Of a DNA stretch of 64,000 nt, positions 8,247-18,200 are shown in pieces. Below the pieces are notes generated by a model. That model saw only the letters and a list, made by a program, of their open reading frames with translations, was not told where the DNA came from and ran no database searches. Within the stretch, counting starts at the first letter, position 1, and every line of letters starts with the position of its first letter. This stretch comes from JBKHYJ01 sp046565505 (GTDB lineage: Bacteria; Acidobacteriota; Blastocatellia; UBA7656), in NCBI GenBank assembly GCA_046565505.1, contig JBKHYJ010000095.1:160686-224685 (forward strand), in the 5' to 3' direction. Made by a program: the position numbers and the translations under genes.

Positions 8247-9227
8247 GTGAGCGACCAAAGACCGCTGAGGGAAAGGGCCAGGGATTTTTTCGCCGCGCTT
8301 CAAGACGACATATGCGCGGCGCTCGAACGACTCGACGGCGGGTCGAGCTTCCGCGAAGACCTGTGGCAACGCGAAGGCGGCGGGGGCGGCCGGTCGCGCG
8401 TGATGGAGGGCGGCGCGTTGTTTGAGAAGGCGGGGGTGAACTTCTCTGAGGTGCACGGCGAATTCGACAAGGCTTTCGCGGCCAAGATGCCGGTGGGCGA
8501 AGGGAGCCAGTTTTTTGCCACGGGCGTTTCGCTGGTGCTCCACCCGTTCAGCCCAATGGTCCCAACGGTCCATGCCAACTTCCGTTACCTCGAGAGGGGC
8601 TCGGGCGGCTGGTTCGGGGGCGGGACCGACCTGACGCCTTACTACCCGCACCGCGAAGACGCGACCCATTTCCACCGCACCTTGAAAGCGGCATGTGACG
8701 AGTATGATCAGTCATTTTACCCCCGGTTCAAGAGGTGGTGCGACGACTATTTCTTCATAAAGCACAGGGGCGAATCGCGCGGGGTCGGCGGCATATTCTT
8801 CGATTACCTGACGGGCGAAGGTGAGGGCCCGCTGCTCGACGCGGAGGCCAAACCATCCGGCAAAGGGCGCGGCATAGAGTTCATATTCAGGTTCGTAGAG
8901 AGCGCCGGGCGCGCATTCCTGCCCGCCTACCTTCCGATAGCCGAGCGGCGTATGAATGAGCCTTTCGGGGAGCGCGAGCGAAATTTTCAGCTCATACGTC
9001 GGGGGCGTTACGCGGAATTCAACCTCGTCTACGACAGGGGCACGCACTTCGGACTTGAGACACGCGGGCGCACCGAATCAATACTTATGTCGTTGCCCCC
9101 GCTCGTAAAATGGGTCTACGATTACCGGCCCGAGCCGGGCACGCGCGAGGCCGAGGCATGGAATTATTTTCGCCCGCAAAACTGGCTCGGCGTTAAGGAC
9201 GGAGGTGAAGAAGAGGTAAGGGATTAG
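8247..9227 (+). CDS. hemF: Aerobic (oxygen-dependent) coproporphyrinogen III oxidase
   Basis: HemF performs the oxidative decarboxylation of coproporphyrinogen III to protoporphyrinogen IX in haem synthesis, in the cytoplasm. The 326-residue length is normal. Signature stretches are HANFRYLERGSGGWFGGG followed by TDLTPYYPHREDATHFH, GGIFFDYL, YAEFNLVYDRGTHFGL and SILMSLPPLVKWVYDY. The start is GTG at 8247 preceded by CAGGAGGCGAC. The presence of the oxygen-requiring form implies an aerobic or facultative lifestyle. It is a single gene with no other haem gene in the window. Confidence 0.95.
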   Translation: MSDQRPLRERARDFFAALQDDICAALERLDGGSSFREDLWQREGGGGGRSRVMEGGALFEKAGVNFSEVHGEFDKAFAAKMPVGEGSQFFATGVSLVLHPFSPMVPTVHANFRYLERGSGGWFGGGTDLTPYYPHREDATHFHRTLKAACDEYDQSFYPRFKRWCDDYFFIKHRGESRGVGGIFFDYLTGEGEGPLLDAEAKPSGKGRGIEFIFRFVESAGRAFLPAYLPIAERRMNEPFGERERNFQLIRRGRYAEFNLVYDRGTHFGLETRGRTESILMSLPPLVKWVYDYRPEPGTREAEAWNYFRPQNWLGVKDGGEEEVRD

Positions 9228-9393
9228 AGGTCAATCACCTCGCGATTCGGGTCGCTCCGCTCACCGGCCGCCGTTCGGGGTCAATCGAGTCTCAGGCGGC
9301 GACATTACCGCGACACGCGGCCCGAACAGTATGACTTTTCGTGCTGGTACATGGCTTGCACTGATACTGCGTTCACAAACCGGAGAATAATTG

Positions 9394-10104
9394 ATGCAAG
9401 TGTCGAAAGACTTTCAAATACACACGAACGAAAATCTGGTCGAGGTGCCGGCCGGGTCGGCGAAGCTTGAGGGGATACTGGGCCTGCCGGAGAACGCGCG
9501 CGGGGTAGTATTGTTTGCGCATGGCAGGGGCGGGGGGCGACTCAGCCCGCGCAATAACTTTATCGCCCGCGTGCTGCGCGAGTCGGGGTACGGGACTCTG
9601 TTGATGGACCTCCTCATGGTCGACGAGGCCGAAGACCCCGCGCGCGAATTGGACATGGACTTGCTCGCGCAGAGGGTATTAATAACGACCGACTGGTTAC
9701 AGGAGAACGGCGACACCAAAGACATGCGGGTCGGCTACGTCGGGGCCGACACGGGGGCCGGCGCAGTGCTTATGGCGGCGGCGCGAGCGGGCATAGAGGG
9801 CGCTATCCCCATCACGGGCGAGCCCGGCCCATGCGCGGTCGTTTGCCGTGCGGGCCGCACGGATTTATCAGGCCCTTATCTGCCTTACGTGAAGGCCCCC
9901 ACCCTGCTGATTGCGGGGGGCGACGACCAGGAGATAGTGAAACTAAATGAAGCCGCTCACGAGCAGTTGCGCTGCGAAAAAGGGATTGTAATCATCCCCG
10001 GCGCGACCCACCTGTTTAAAGAGCCGGGCGCGCTCGAAGAGGTGGCGAGGCTGACGGCCGCGTGGTTCGGGCGGTATTTGAACCCTTGCTCCGAAACGGG
10101 GTAA
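9394..10104 (+). CDS. Dienelactone-hydrolase-like alpha/beta hydrolase with Asp at the nucleophile position
   Basis: A 236-residue alpha/beta hydrolase of the DLH-like family that is often fused to or placed beside phosphoribosyltransferase domains. The oxyanion region is FAHGRGGGRLSPRN (about 42-54), the acid is D177 or D178 (LIAGGDDQEIV) and the histidine is H206 (PGATHLFKEPG). At the nucleophile elbow relatives typically have G-A-S-T-G-A; here it reads GADTGA, so the Ser is Asp119 (codon GAC at 9748-9750). An Asp nucleophile is known from dehalogenases and epoxide hydrolases in the wider fold, so the protein may be active with a different chemistry, or inactive. I use ATG 9394 rather than TTG 9391 because of the GGAG spacing. 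Function uncertain. Confidence 0.78.
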   Translation: MQVSKDFQIHTNENLVEVPAGSAKLEGILGLPENARGVVLFAHGRGGGRLSPRNNFIARVLRESGYGTLLMDLLMVDEAEDPARELDMDLLAQRVLITTDWLQENGDTKDMRVGYVGADTGAGAVLMAAARAGIEGAIPITGEPGPCAVVCRAGRTDLSGPYLPYVKAPTLLIAGGDDQEIVKLNEAAHEQLRCEKGIVIIPGATHLFKEPGALEEVARLTAAWFGRYLNPCSETG

Positions 10105-10224
10105 AGAAATAAACGCCGTTACGCCGGGCGTGGAGAAAGAAAGGCCATTCATGCTCAGGCCCCACCGGAGGGAATGAGGCTGGGGCACTCACCCGCCGCC
10201 GGCCGAGGCTCGACTCATAGGAGT

Positions 10225-11559
10225 TTACTTCTTCGCGGCCGCGCCCGACTGCATCTCGGAGGCCGTGCGCTCGACGGCGGACATCACGCGCAGGAAATTT
10301 TCGCCCAGCACTTTTTTAATGTCCGCGTCCGAATAGCCCCGCCTCATGAGTTCTATTGTGATGTTCGGGAGCTTAGAAATATCCTCCATCCCTTCCGGGA
10401 CGCCCGTCAGCGGCACGCCGTCGAAATCCGACCCGATGCCCACGTGATCAATCCCCGCCACCTTCGCTATGTGGTCTATGTGATCTATGAGCACGGAAAG
10501 CGGCGTCTTGCCGGGGTCATTCGCGGCCCGCCACTTCTCCACCTCCTCGTCGAGCCGCTTCGGGTCGTTTGGGAATTGCTTCGCGAGCTCTTCGCGCTTG
10601 GCGCGGGCGCGTTTGGTCAGGTCCGCCTTGCGCTGGTCGATAAACGCGTCGAAGAAATTCACCATCACTACGCCGCCATTCTTCGCTATCGCCCTGAGCA
10701 TGTCGTCCGTCATGTTGCGAGGGTGGTCGGCTAGCGCGCGCGCCGACGAGTGCGACGCGATGACGGGCGCGCGCGACGTTTCGATCACGTCATAAAACGT
10801 CTTGTCAGAGACATGTGATATGTCTGCCATCATACCGATGCGGTTCATCTCGCGCACGACCTCGCGGCCGAAATCCGTCAGGCCATTGTGGTGGTTCACG
10901 TTCGGGTCGTCGATGTCGCCTGAAGAATCCGCCCAGTCGTTCGTGTTCGTGTGCGTGAGCGTCATGTATCGCACGCCCAGCTTGTAAAACATGCGCAGCG
11001 TGCGGAGGCTGTCCTCGATGGCATGGCCGCCCTCGATGCCCATGAGCGCCGCTATCTTGCCGTTCTTCGCAATGCGCCTGACGTCGGCGGCGGTCGCGGC
11101 CATCTCGAAAGTCTCCGGGTGGCGGCGCACCTGCTCGTTCACGACGTCGATCACGTCGAGCGCGCGGCGGGCGGCCCCCCCGCCTTCAGAAGGTTTCTTG
11201 TTGACGAACTCTTTGCCGACATAGACGGCGAAGAATTCCGCGTCGAGCCCGCCCGCCTTCATTCGCCGGATGTCGGTGTGCGTCTTTATTTTTCCGCCCG
11301 CCTCCACCCCGCTCATCGCGAGGTCGAAGCCATCGTCGGCTAGGGGCGAAGTAATGTCGTTGTGAGTGTCTATGACTATGGCCTCGCGGTGTAATTTCTC
11401 GGCGCGAGCGCGCAAGCCCGCGTCATCCTGCGGGGCTTTGGGGCTCGCCGCCTGCCGGGGCCGTGCGGCCGAAGCGGAAGCGCCGGCCGACACTAACGCT
11501 CCTACGCCGAGCGCGACAAAACAGAATATAGCGGTGAGGTGGACGGGTAGCTTGCGCAT
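10225..11559 (-). CDS. Secreted membrane-dipeptidase-like M19 peptidase
   Basis: A zinc dipeptidase of the renal dipeptidase (M19) family. Motifs: VIDTHNDI (HxD metal ligands), GIEGGHAIEDSL (bridging Glu and His), LTHTNTNDWADS, ISHVSD, VIASHSSARAL and HVGIGSDFDG. The frame extends upstream to 11643, but the extra 28 codons are Ala/Pro/Arg-rich without a leader; ATG 11559 follows AAAGGGGGCAATCTGAAT and opens a standard signal peptide (about residues 1-32). The mature protein is therefore exported, 444 residues including the leader. It sits 85 bases downstream of the VWFA gene in the same direction and may be the last gene of a trmFO-VWFA-M19 transcript. Confidence 0.9.
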   Translation of the reverse strand: MRKLPVHLTAIFCFVALGVGALVSAGASASAARPRQAASPKAPQDDAGLRARAEKLHREAIVIDTHNDITSPLADDGFDLAMSGVEAGGKIKTHTDIRRMKAGGLDAEFFAVYVGKEFVNKKPSEGGGAARRALDVIDVVNEQVRRHPETFEMAATAADVRRIAKNGKIAALMGIEGGHAIEDSLRTLRMFYKLGVRYMTLTHTNTNDWADSSGDIDDPNVNHHNGLTDFGREVVREMNRIGMMADISHVSDKTFYDVIETSRAPVIASHSSARALADHPRNMTDDMLRAIAKNGGVVMVNFFDAFIDQRKADLTKRARAKREELAKQFPNDPKRLDEEVEKWRAANDPGKTPLSVLIDHIDHIAKVAGIDHVGIGSDFDGVPLTGVPEGMEDISKLPNITIELMRRGYSDADIKKVLGENFLRVMSAVERTASEMQSGAAAKK

Positions 11560-11644
11560 ATTCAGATTGCCCCCTTTAAAGAAACGCCCTGCGGCGAACG
11601 GCGCGCGGCGGGAAGGACTCGCGTCGCCGCCCGGACTCGCCATT

Positions 11645-12796
11645 TTACTTCGACGTGTAGTAACCGCGCCGGGCGCGCACCTGAAGGCCCGGGCGCTTGA
11701 CGGCTACGCGGACGGCTTTGAAGGTGTTGGGCCGCCCCCCGCCCTTCGAGTAGTAAGTCAACACGAACTGCGCGCGCACCTCCGCGGCCACGCGCCTGTA
11801 TATCTCATCGAGGTCGCGAATTTCCTTCTTCTGCTCCTGATATATGGGCGGGAAGAACGCGCGCCCTCCCGTGTCTTCGCACATGGCTTTGAGCACGAAT
11901 TCGCCCGCGAGGTCCTGAACGTTAGCCGATGGCGCGATGCCGGTCGAATGAACCGCGTATATGATGGCGTCAGACTTCTGGACTTCGGTGAGCGCCTGCG
12001 CGAGCGTGGTCGACGACGACGTGTCTGTCCCGTCCGAGAGCACGACCATGACATGCCGCCCCTCGGCCGGCCGGATGTACTTCGCGGCCTCTATCATCGC
12101 GTTGTATAGCGAGGTCGCGCCTTCGGGCTTCATGTTGGCGAGCGTGTTTACGAGCTTATCGACGTCGGGGGTGAACTGGGACTCAAGCTTCGGGTCCGTC
12201 GAGACGCTCATTATGGCGCCCTGGTCGCCGGGCCTCATGACCTGACGGAAGAATTGGGCGGCGGCCCGCTGCTCGAAGTCAAACCTGTGGCGAATCGAGC
12301 TGGACGTGTCGAACAGAAATATCAGCCGGAGCGGCATCTGGCCTTCGCGGTAAAAGCCCGCTATATCTTGCGGCGTGTTGTCTTCGTAAATCTCGAAATC
12401 GCTCTGCGCGAGGTCGTTGATCTGATTGCCCGCCGCGTCTGTCACGGAAGTTATTACGGTGACGAGGTCCGCGCTGAGCTTTATGGGGCTGTCGTCCTGC
12501 GCCTCGTCGGTCACGCGGCGCGGGCGGGTGTCCTGCGAAGGGCGCGGGTCTTGGGCCGGGGGCGCAGGCTTCTGACCCTCATGCTGCGACATGGAAGGCG
12601 GCCGGGCGGGCGGCTGAGGCTGGCGGCCCGACTGCGCCGACGATAAAGCCGGGGGCGCAAGGCACAAGGCAAGGGGCAAAAGTATTCGCAACAACATTCC
12701 TGCGAAGCGGCGGTGGGACGGGGGCGGCAATAACAGCGTTGCCGCCGGGTTAACGTTCGCCCTTTGCTCTTTGCCTTTGTGACTTTTCATATTCAT
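11645..12796 (-). CDS. Acidobacterial-type VWFA domain protein, exported
   Basis: A 383-residue protein with a signal-like hydrophobic segment at about 32-54, a Pro/Gln/Ser-rich low-complexity linker (about 55-105), a beta-rich segment (LSADLVTVITSVTDAAGNQ) and a von Willebrand A domain at about 150-345. The MIDAS motif is present (FLFDTSSSIRH, then ATSLYNA and VLSDGTDTSS). The order and the C-terminal LTYYSKGGG... RGYY ending match the VWFA-related family that is expanded in Acidobacteria. Such proteins are thought to mediate surface or periplasmic protein contacts; no specific partner is known. The stop of trmFO lies 16 bases upstream, so the two are probably co-transcribed. Confidence 0.87.
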   Translation of the reverse strand: MNMKSHKGKEQRANVNPAATLLLPPPSHRRFAGMLLRILLPLALCLAPPALSSAQSGRQPQPPARPPSMSQHEGQKPAPPAQDPRPSQDTRPRRVTDEAQDDSPIKLSADLVTVITSVTDAAGNQINDLAQSDFEIYEDNTPQDIAGFYREGQMPLRLIFLFDTSSSIRHRFDFEQRAAAQFFRQVMRPGDQGAIMSVSTDPKLESQFTPDVDKLVNTLANMKPEGATSLYNAMIEAAKYIRPAEGRHVMVVLSDGTDTSSSTTLAQALTEVQKSDAIIYAVHSTGIAPSANVQDLAGEFVLKAMCEDTGGRAFFPPIYQEQKKEIRDLDEIYRRVAAEVRAQFVLTYYSKGGGRPNTFKAVRVAVKRPGLQVRARRGYYTSK

Positions 12797-12812
12797 ATCT
12801 TAGCGCGGCGTG

Positions 12813-14150
12813 CTAGGGCCTCGAAAGGTAACGCGAGCGCCACCCTTCAAAATCCTTAAGCCCTAGCTCGACTTGTAAGCGGTGACGGTCAACCTTGCGT
12901 TTCAGCCTGCGGCGGTCCGCCTCGTCGAGCGGCGGCAGCAGCGCGAAGGTTATGTTCATCGGCTGAAAATTCTTAGCTTCCGCATTCGCTATGTAATTCG
13001 TGAGGCTCCCCATCGCCGTGCGCCGTGGCGCGGGCTGGGGGGCACGACCGCGCGCGACCTCGGCCGCATGGACGCCCGCCATAAAGCCCGTCGCTATGGC
13101 CTCTATGTACCCCTCGACGCCCGAAATCTGCCCCGCAAAAAGAACGCGCGGCGTCGAGCGCATTTGCAAGGTCTCCGTCAGGACGGCCGGCGCGCAGATG
13201 AACGTGTTGCGGTGGATCTGGCCGAAGCGAACGAATTCGGCCTGTTCGAGGCCCGGGATCAGGCGCAGTAAATTTTTCTGCTCGCCGAATTTCAGATGGT
13301 TCTGAAAGCCCACAAGGTTGTAGCTGTCTGCGAGCAGGTTCTCCTGGCGGAGTTGCACCACCGCCCAGGGCTGCTTGCCCGTGCGCGGGTCGCGCAGCCC
13401 GACGGGCTTCATGGGGCCATAGCGGAGGGTGTCGCGGCCGCGCCGCGCGATCTCTTCGATGGGCAGGCAACCCTCGAAATACATCGTCTGCTCGAAATCA
13501 TGAAGCGGGACCGACTCGGCCGCAATCAGCGCGTCGTAAAAGCGGTCGTATTCCGCTTCATCCATCGGGCAGTTCAAATAATCCGCCCCGCCTTTGTCGT
13601 ATCGCGCGGCGCGGAACGCCACGTCCCGGTTGACCGTTTCTGCTTCGACTACCGGCGAGATCGCGTCGTAAAAATACAGGTGCGTAGAGCCCGTTAGGCG
13701 CGTGATCTCTTCCGAGAGCGCGGGAGACGTGAGCGGCCCCGTGGCGATAACGACGGGCCCTTCCGGCGGGACCGCTCGCGCCTCCTCGCGAATGACTTCT
13801 ATGTTCGGGTGGGAGTTGACGCGGCGCGTCACTTCTTCCGCGAACGCCTCGCGGTCCACGGCGAGCGCGGCCCCCGCGGGCACGGCCACGTCATGCGCCA
13901 CGCGGATCAGGAGCGACCCGCCCCGCCGCAACTCCTCTTTCAACAGGTAAGGCGCGGTGCCGGGCTCGTCAGACTTGAGCGAGTTAGAGCAGACGATTTC
14001 GCCGAGGTTCGCGCCGCGGTGCGCAGGCGTAGGTCTGTGCGGGCGCATCTCGTAGAGCCTTGCCTTCAGGCCCCGCTCGGCCACTTGCCATGCGGCTTCG
14101 GACCCGGCCAGCCCCCCTCCGATCACCGTCACCTGTGTATCGTTAATCAT
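12813..14150 (-). CDS. trmFO: Methylenetetrahydrofolate-tRNA-(uracil-5-)-methyltransferase
   Basis: TrmFO makes 5-methyluridine at position 54 of tRNA using methylene-THF and FAD. The 445-residue length fits. Residues 7-30 hold the FAD-binding GGGLAGSEAA loop; IVCSNSLKSDEP and MYFEGCLPIEEIARRG hold the two conserved cysteines corresponding to Cys53 and Cys226 of the B. subtilis enzyme; GLRDPRTGKQPWAVVQLRQE and LFAGQISGVEGYIEA are family signatures. It lies upstream of the VWFA gene on the same strand. TrmFO replaces SAM-dependent TrmA in many bacteria. It is a paralogue in fold of mnmG, which is 40 kb away in this window. Confidence 0.95.
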   Translation of the reverse strand: MINDTQVTVIGGGLAGSEAAWQVAERGLKARLYEMRPHRPTPAHRGANLGEIVCSNSLKSDEPGTAPYLLKEELRRGGSLLIRVAHDVAVPAGAALAVDREAFAEEVTRRVNSHPNIEVIREEARAVPPEGPVVIATGPLTSPALSEEITRLTGSTHLYFYDAISPVVEAETVNRDVAFRAARYDKGGADYLNCPMDEAEYDRFYDALIAAESVPLHDFEQTMYFEGCLPIEEIARRGRDTLRYGPMKPVGLRDPRTGKQPWAVVQLRQENLLADSYNLVGFQNHLKFGEQKNLLRLIPGLEQAEFVRFGQIHRNTFICAPAVLTETLQMRSTPRVLFAGQISGVEGYIEAIATGFMAGVHAAEVARGRAPQPAPRRTAMGSLTNYIANAEAKNFQPMNITFALLPPLDEADRRRLKRKVDRHRLQVELGLKDFEGWRSRYLSRP

Positions 14151-14342
14151 ATAAGTGATTAATAGTGGCGAATGACGGGCCCGACCGTCCCGTCATTCGC
14201 CACAATCGCTTCATCAATATTAGCACCCGGTCGTCATAGGCATCAAATTAAGGCGGCCGCACAGGTGTCGGCCCATGCCGTCCGCGCGGCGCTCCCGGTT
14301 GCGGGCCGCGCCGACATTTTATTATAGTCTCCGGGGCAGCCT

Positions 14343-14768
14343 ATGAACGCCGAAGACAGAATAAGAGTCGAGCGGGCGAATGCCGCGTTTTATCGCGCCC
14401 TCGAATCGGGCGTGATCGACCAAATGGATGAAGTGTGGGCCCACGACGCCTGGGTCAGGTGCGTGCACCCGGGGTGGGATATGCTCATCGGGTGGCCGCG
14501 CGTGCGTGAAAGCTGGGTTATGATCTTTGATGGCGGCCAGAAGATGAGGGCTTCCCCATCAGACGTTTGGGTCAGTCTTTCGGGCGAGTTCGCGTGGGTA
14601 ACCTGTACCGAAAACATCACCGTCTTTAACGAGGCGGGCTTCGGTTCGGCGCAGGCGTTGGCGACAAATCTTTTCGCCTTTCGCGATGGGTGCTGGTTGA
14701 TGGTGCACCATCATGCCTCCCCTGTTCCCGCCGTGGTCCCGGATGAGTCGTCCGACGCCATTCAGTAG
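14343..14768 (+). CDS. NTF2/SnoaL-like protein
   Basis: A 141-residue single-domain protein of the NTF2-like (SnoaL-like) fold. Typical family features are the N-terminal helices (RANAAFYRALESGVIDQMDEVW), then AWVRCVHPGWDMLIGW, and the final strand pair around NLFAFRDGCWLMVHHHASPV. Members are small hydrolase, isomerase or ligand-binding proteins; no function can be assigned from sequence. A weak promoter candidate (TTGCGG at 14299, TATAGT at 14323, 18-base spacer) would give a very short leader. It is upstream of an AT-rich region that leads into the TonB receptor gene. Confidence 0.75.
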   Translation: MNAEDRIRVERANAAFYRALESGVIDQMDEVWAHDAWVRCVHPGWDMLIGWPRVRESWVMIFDGGQKMRASPSDVWVSLSGEFAWVTCTENITVFNEAGFGSAQALATNLFAFRDGCWLMVHHHASPVPAVVPDESSDAIQ

Positions 14769-15213
14769 AGTTCAAATTTTTGGAAGAAAATCCAGAATTT
14801 CATATCTGTAACCCCGGCCTCTCTCGCCGCAAGGGCGGCTAAGTCATACAGCACGTAGGCCTTACACCTTAAATGTGATCCCGGGGCCAGGCGGAATACG
14901 ATTTGCACTCGTTTTAATACCCCAATTATTTGCACAGCTCGAAGCAGTCAATTAGATAAACGGGATACAGTTTTGGATCAGATTGCAATCCGTGTGACTC
15001 AACAGTTATTGCGAATCATCATCTACAGTCTTGATATGAATAAACCACACATTTGTTCAGAGAAAGATTTTTCTACAATACAAGCAGCACAAAACTCCAG
15101 CACTTTGTACATAAAAGCATGACACACTTATTGTGTGTACCCGATTCATTTAGTGCGCAGGCAGTAATTGAATCAAACGTTGGCAAGCAAATCTATCACT
15201 TAGGAGGAAGCAA
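14769..15213. promoter_or_regulatory. AT-rich leader/regulatory region of the TonB-dependent receptor
   Basis: This 445-base stretch has no supported gene and is clearly more AT-rich than the window. It holds two copies of TTTGCAC about 30 bases apart (near 14902 and 14931), an inverted repeat ACACAC-TTATT-GTGTGT (15122-15138), and TTGTTC...TACAAT (15-base spacing, near 15054-15080) as a weak promoter candidate. The Shine-Dalgarno AGGAGGAA precedes the ATG at 15214. A long leader before an outer-membrane receptor gene suggests regulated expression, but no operator family was recognised. Confidence 0.4.
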
Positions 15214-18200
15214 ATGACCCCAAAGTCATTAATAACCAATAGAGAGAGCTTCCGAAAAATCGGGAGCCTCCTGTTACTGTTAACCCTAATCTTTGGGCCG
15301 GGCTCCGCGTTTTCGGCGCTCGCGGCTCAAGAAGTCACGGGTAATGTTCAGGGGGAGGTTAAGGACCCGACCGGCGCCGTAATTCCTAACGCCACTGTTA
15401 CGGCGACCAGTCAGCAGCGCACCTTCACGGCGACGACGGACGAAGCCGGGGTGTACAGGTTCAATAACATGCTGCCGGGCCTCTACACCATCACCGCGAC
15501 GGCGTCCGGCTTCAACAAGGTCAGCCGAGAGAACATCACCGTCGAGATCGGCCGCACACTGCAGGTCAACTTCGACCTGACGGCCACGGCGGCAGGCGAG
15601 ACCGTCACAGTAACCAGCGGTCAGGACCCCATAGTCGACGTGTCGTCGAGCAAGACCGCGACAAACATCAGCCAGGAAGAGATTGAGTTGCTGCCGAAAG
15701 CCAACCTCAATTTCTCGTCAGTGCTCGAAGTCGCGCCCGGCACGCGCGGTGAGACCAGGGCCGCCGGCTTCCAGGTCGACGGCGCGTCGGGCTCCGAGAA
15801 CGTCTTCGTCGTCGACGGCGTCGAGGTGACGGAGTTCGTCGAAGGCAGGCTCCGCGCGGCCAAGAACATCCCGCTCGATTTCGTCAGGGAAGTACAGGTG
15901 AAGAGCGCAGGTTATGAGGCGGAGTTCGGCGGCGCGACCGGCGGCGTCATCAACGTCGTCACCCGCCCCGGCACCAACGAGTTCCATGGCGAGATGCGCT
16001 TCGAGTACACGTCGGACAGGTTCAGAGCCAAAGATAACCCGGCCCTGACTCTAAGCCGGCTCGACCCGACCCAGCAGACCATAGACTATTTCAGAAACCC
16101 TTCCGGGAAGGACCAGACAAGGTTTTTCAGCCCGATCTTCAGCCTCGGCGGGCCGATCATCAAGGACAAATTACTGTTCTACGCCAGCTATGCGCCTCAG
16201 TACACCAAGCTGACGCGCCGGGTCGATCTGATAGCGCCTATCGCGGCCGGGGCCACGCAGGTCACGACTCTCGATTCGCGGCGGATCACCCAGAGGACGA
16301 AGATTGATTACTCGTTCGCGCGGCTTGATTTCAACCCGACCAGCAAGCTCCAGGTCTATGGTAGCTTTATTAACAGCCCCGTGAAGACCGAAGGCATTCT
16401 GGACTTCACGTCGTTCTTCGGCGGGACGGCGACCAGCGGCGGGTTCCAGACGACCAGCGATTTCGCATTCAGGAACCCGCGGTATGACTTCCAGGGCGGC
16501 TACAGCCCCTCGTGGCAGACGGGATTCGGCGCGAATTACAGCGTCACGCCGAACCTGATCTTAAGCTTCCGGGGCGGCTACTCGTACTTTAATGACAAGG
16601 GCGGCTCGTATGACATACCGGCCAACACGCCGTTCCCCATCATCAGCGCTCCTTGCACGGCGACGACGGCCGGCCCGAACACGGTTTGCGCTCCGGGCAC
16701 GACGACGACCGGCAACCCCACGATCGCGACCAACCAGCTCACTTCGTTCGACATCCTCAAGCGAACGAATCTCAACTTTGACGCGAGCTACATCAAACGG
16801 CTCTTCGGCCAGCAGCATGCCATCAAAGGCGGCTACCAGGTCAACCGTCTGAGCAACGACGTTCTGTTCGGGTTCTCGGGAGGGAGATTCCAGTTCTTCT
16901 TCAACAGGACTCGCGCGGGCCAGAGGGGCGCCTACGGGTTCTACGTAGTTGACGAGTTCGCGCGGTCGGGCGCGGTGAACAGCACCAACCAGGGACTGTT
17001 CATTCAAGACGCCTGGCAGATCCATCCGCGCGTGACGTTGAACCTCGGCGTCCGCATCGAGAAAGAGTTCCTTCCTTCGTTCCCGATCACGGCCGAGGGC
17101 CATCCCGACGTGCCTTCCGACGCAGAGATCGCGACCAAGCCGATCAGCTTCGGCTGGGGCGACAAGGTTGCTCCGCGCATCGGGGCCGCAGTCGATGTTT
17201 TCGGCGACGGCAGGTTGAAACTGTCCGGCAGCTACAGCGTCTTCTTCGATACGATGAAGTATGAGTTGCCGCGCGGCTCGTTCGGCGGCGAAGTATTCCT
17301 CCGCACCTTCCGCAGGCTAGAGACGTCGGACTTCCGGTCCATCAGCCTCTCGAACCAGCCGGGTGCTATTATTGAAGGGCCGTTTGATCTGCGCTTCCCG
17401 ACTAACGTCACGCTCCCCGGCGAGCGGCCCGGCATCGACCCGAACCTGAAACCTTACCGCGAGCATGAGATCTCGTTCGCGGCCGACTACGCTCTGCAAA
17501 GAGACTTTGTCGTCGGCGCGCGCTTCACCCGTAAGGAGCTCGACCGCGCGATCGAAGACATCGGCGGCACCGACGCGCAAGGCAACGAGATATTCACGAT
17601 CGGCAACCCCGGCTTCGGGACTTCCGTGGATTTCTTCGACCCGCCGACGCCGAAGGCCATCCGCGAGTACACGGGCCTTGAGATTCGCGCCGACAAGCGT
17701 TTCGGGACGAATGGCTACCTCAACGCCTCTTACATTCGCAGCAAGCTGTTCGGGAACTATTCCGGCCTGGCAAGCTCTGACGAGAATGGCCGCACCAGCC
17801 CGAACGTAAACCGCTACTTCGATCTGCCGTTCCTCAATTTCGATACCACCGGCCAAACGATCGTTGGCCGTCTGGCGACCGACCGACCGAACACCTTCAA
17901 GTTCTTCGGCGGCTACCGCTTCGGCTGGAACCTGCTCAGGAAAGGGATGCAGACCGACATCGGCATGGGACAGCTCATCTACCAGGGCATCCCGCTGACG
18001 AGCGAATTCAGCACCGTCGTAACGGTCGGGAACGGCGCCGCCGCGTTCCTGGCAGGGCGCGGCGACATAGGCCGCACCCCGTGGTTCACGCAAACTGACC
18101 TGAACGTGACTCAATTCATCCCCGTTACCGAGCGGGTGAGGGTGTTGTTCCGCATGAACGTGTTCAACCTTTGGGATGAGCGCAACGTGACGGACCAGTT

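Noticed and set aside
11560..11643. Upstream start (11643) for the M19 dipeptidase
   Set aside because: It would place 28 low-complexity residues before the signal peptide; ATG 11559 has a suitable ribosome site.
17317..18114. 265-codon open frame on the minus strand
   Set aside because: Antisense to the TonB receptor barrel; no recognised motif.
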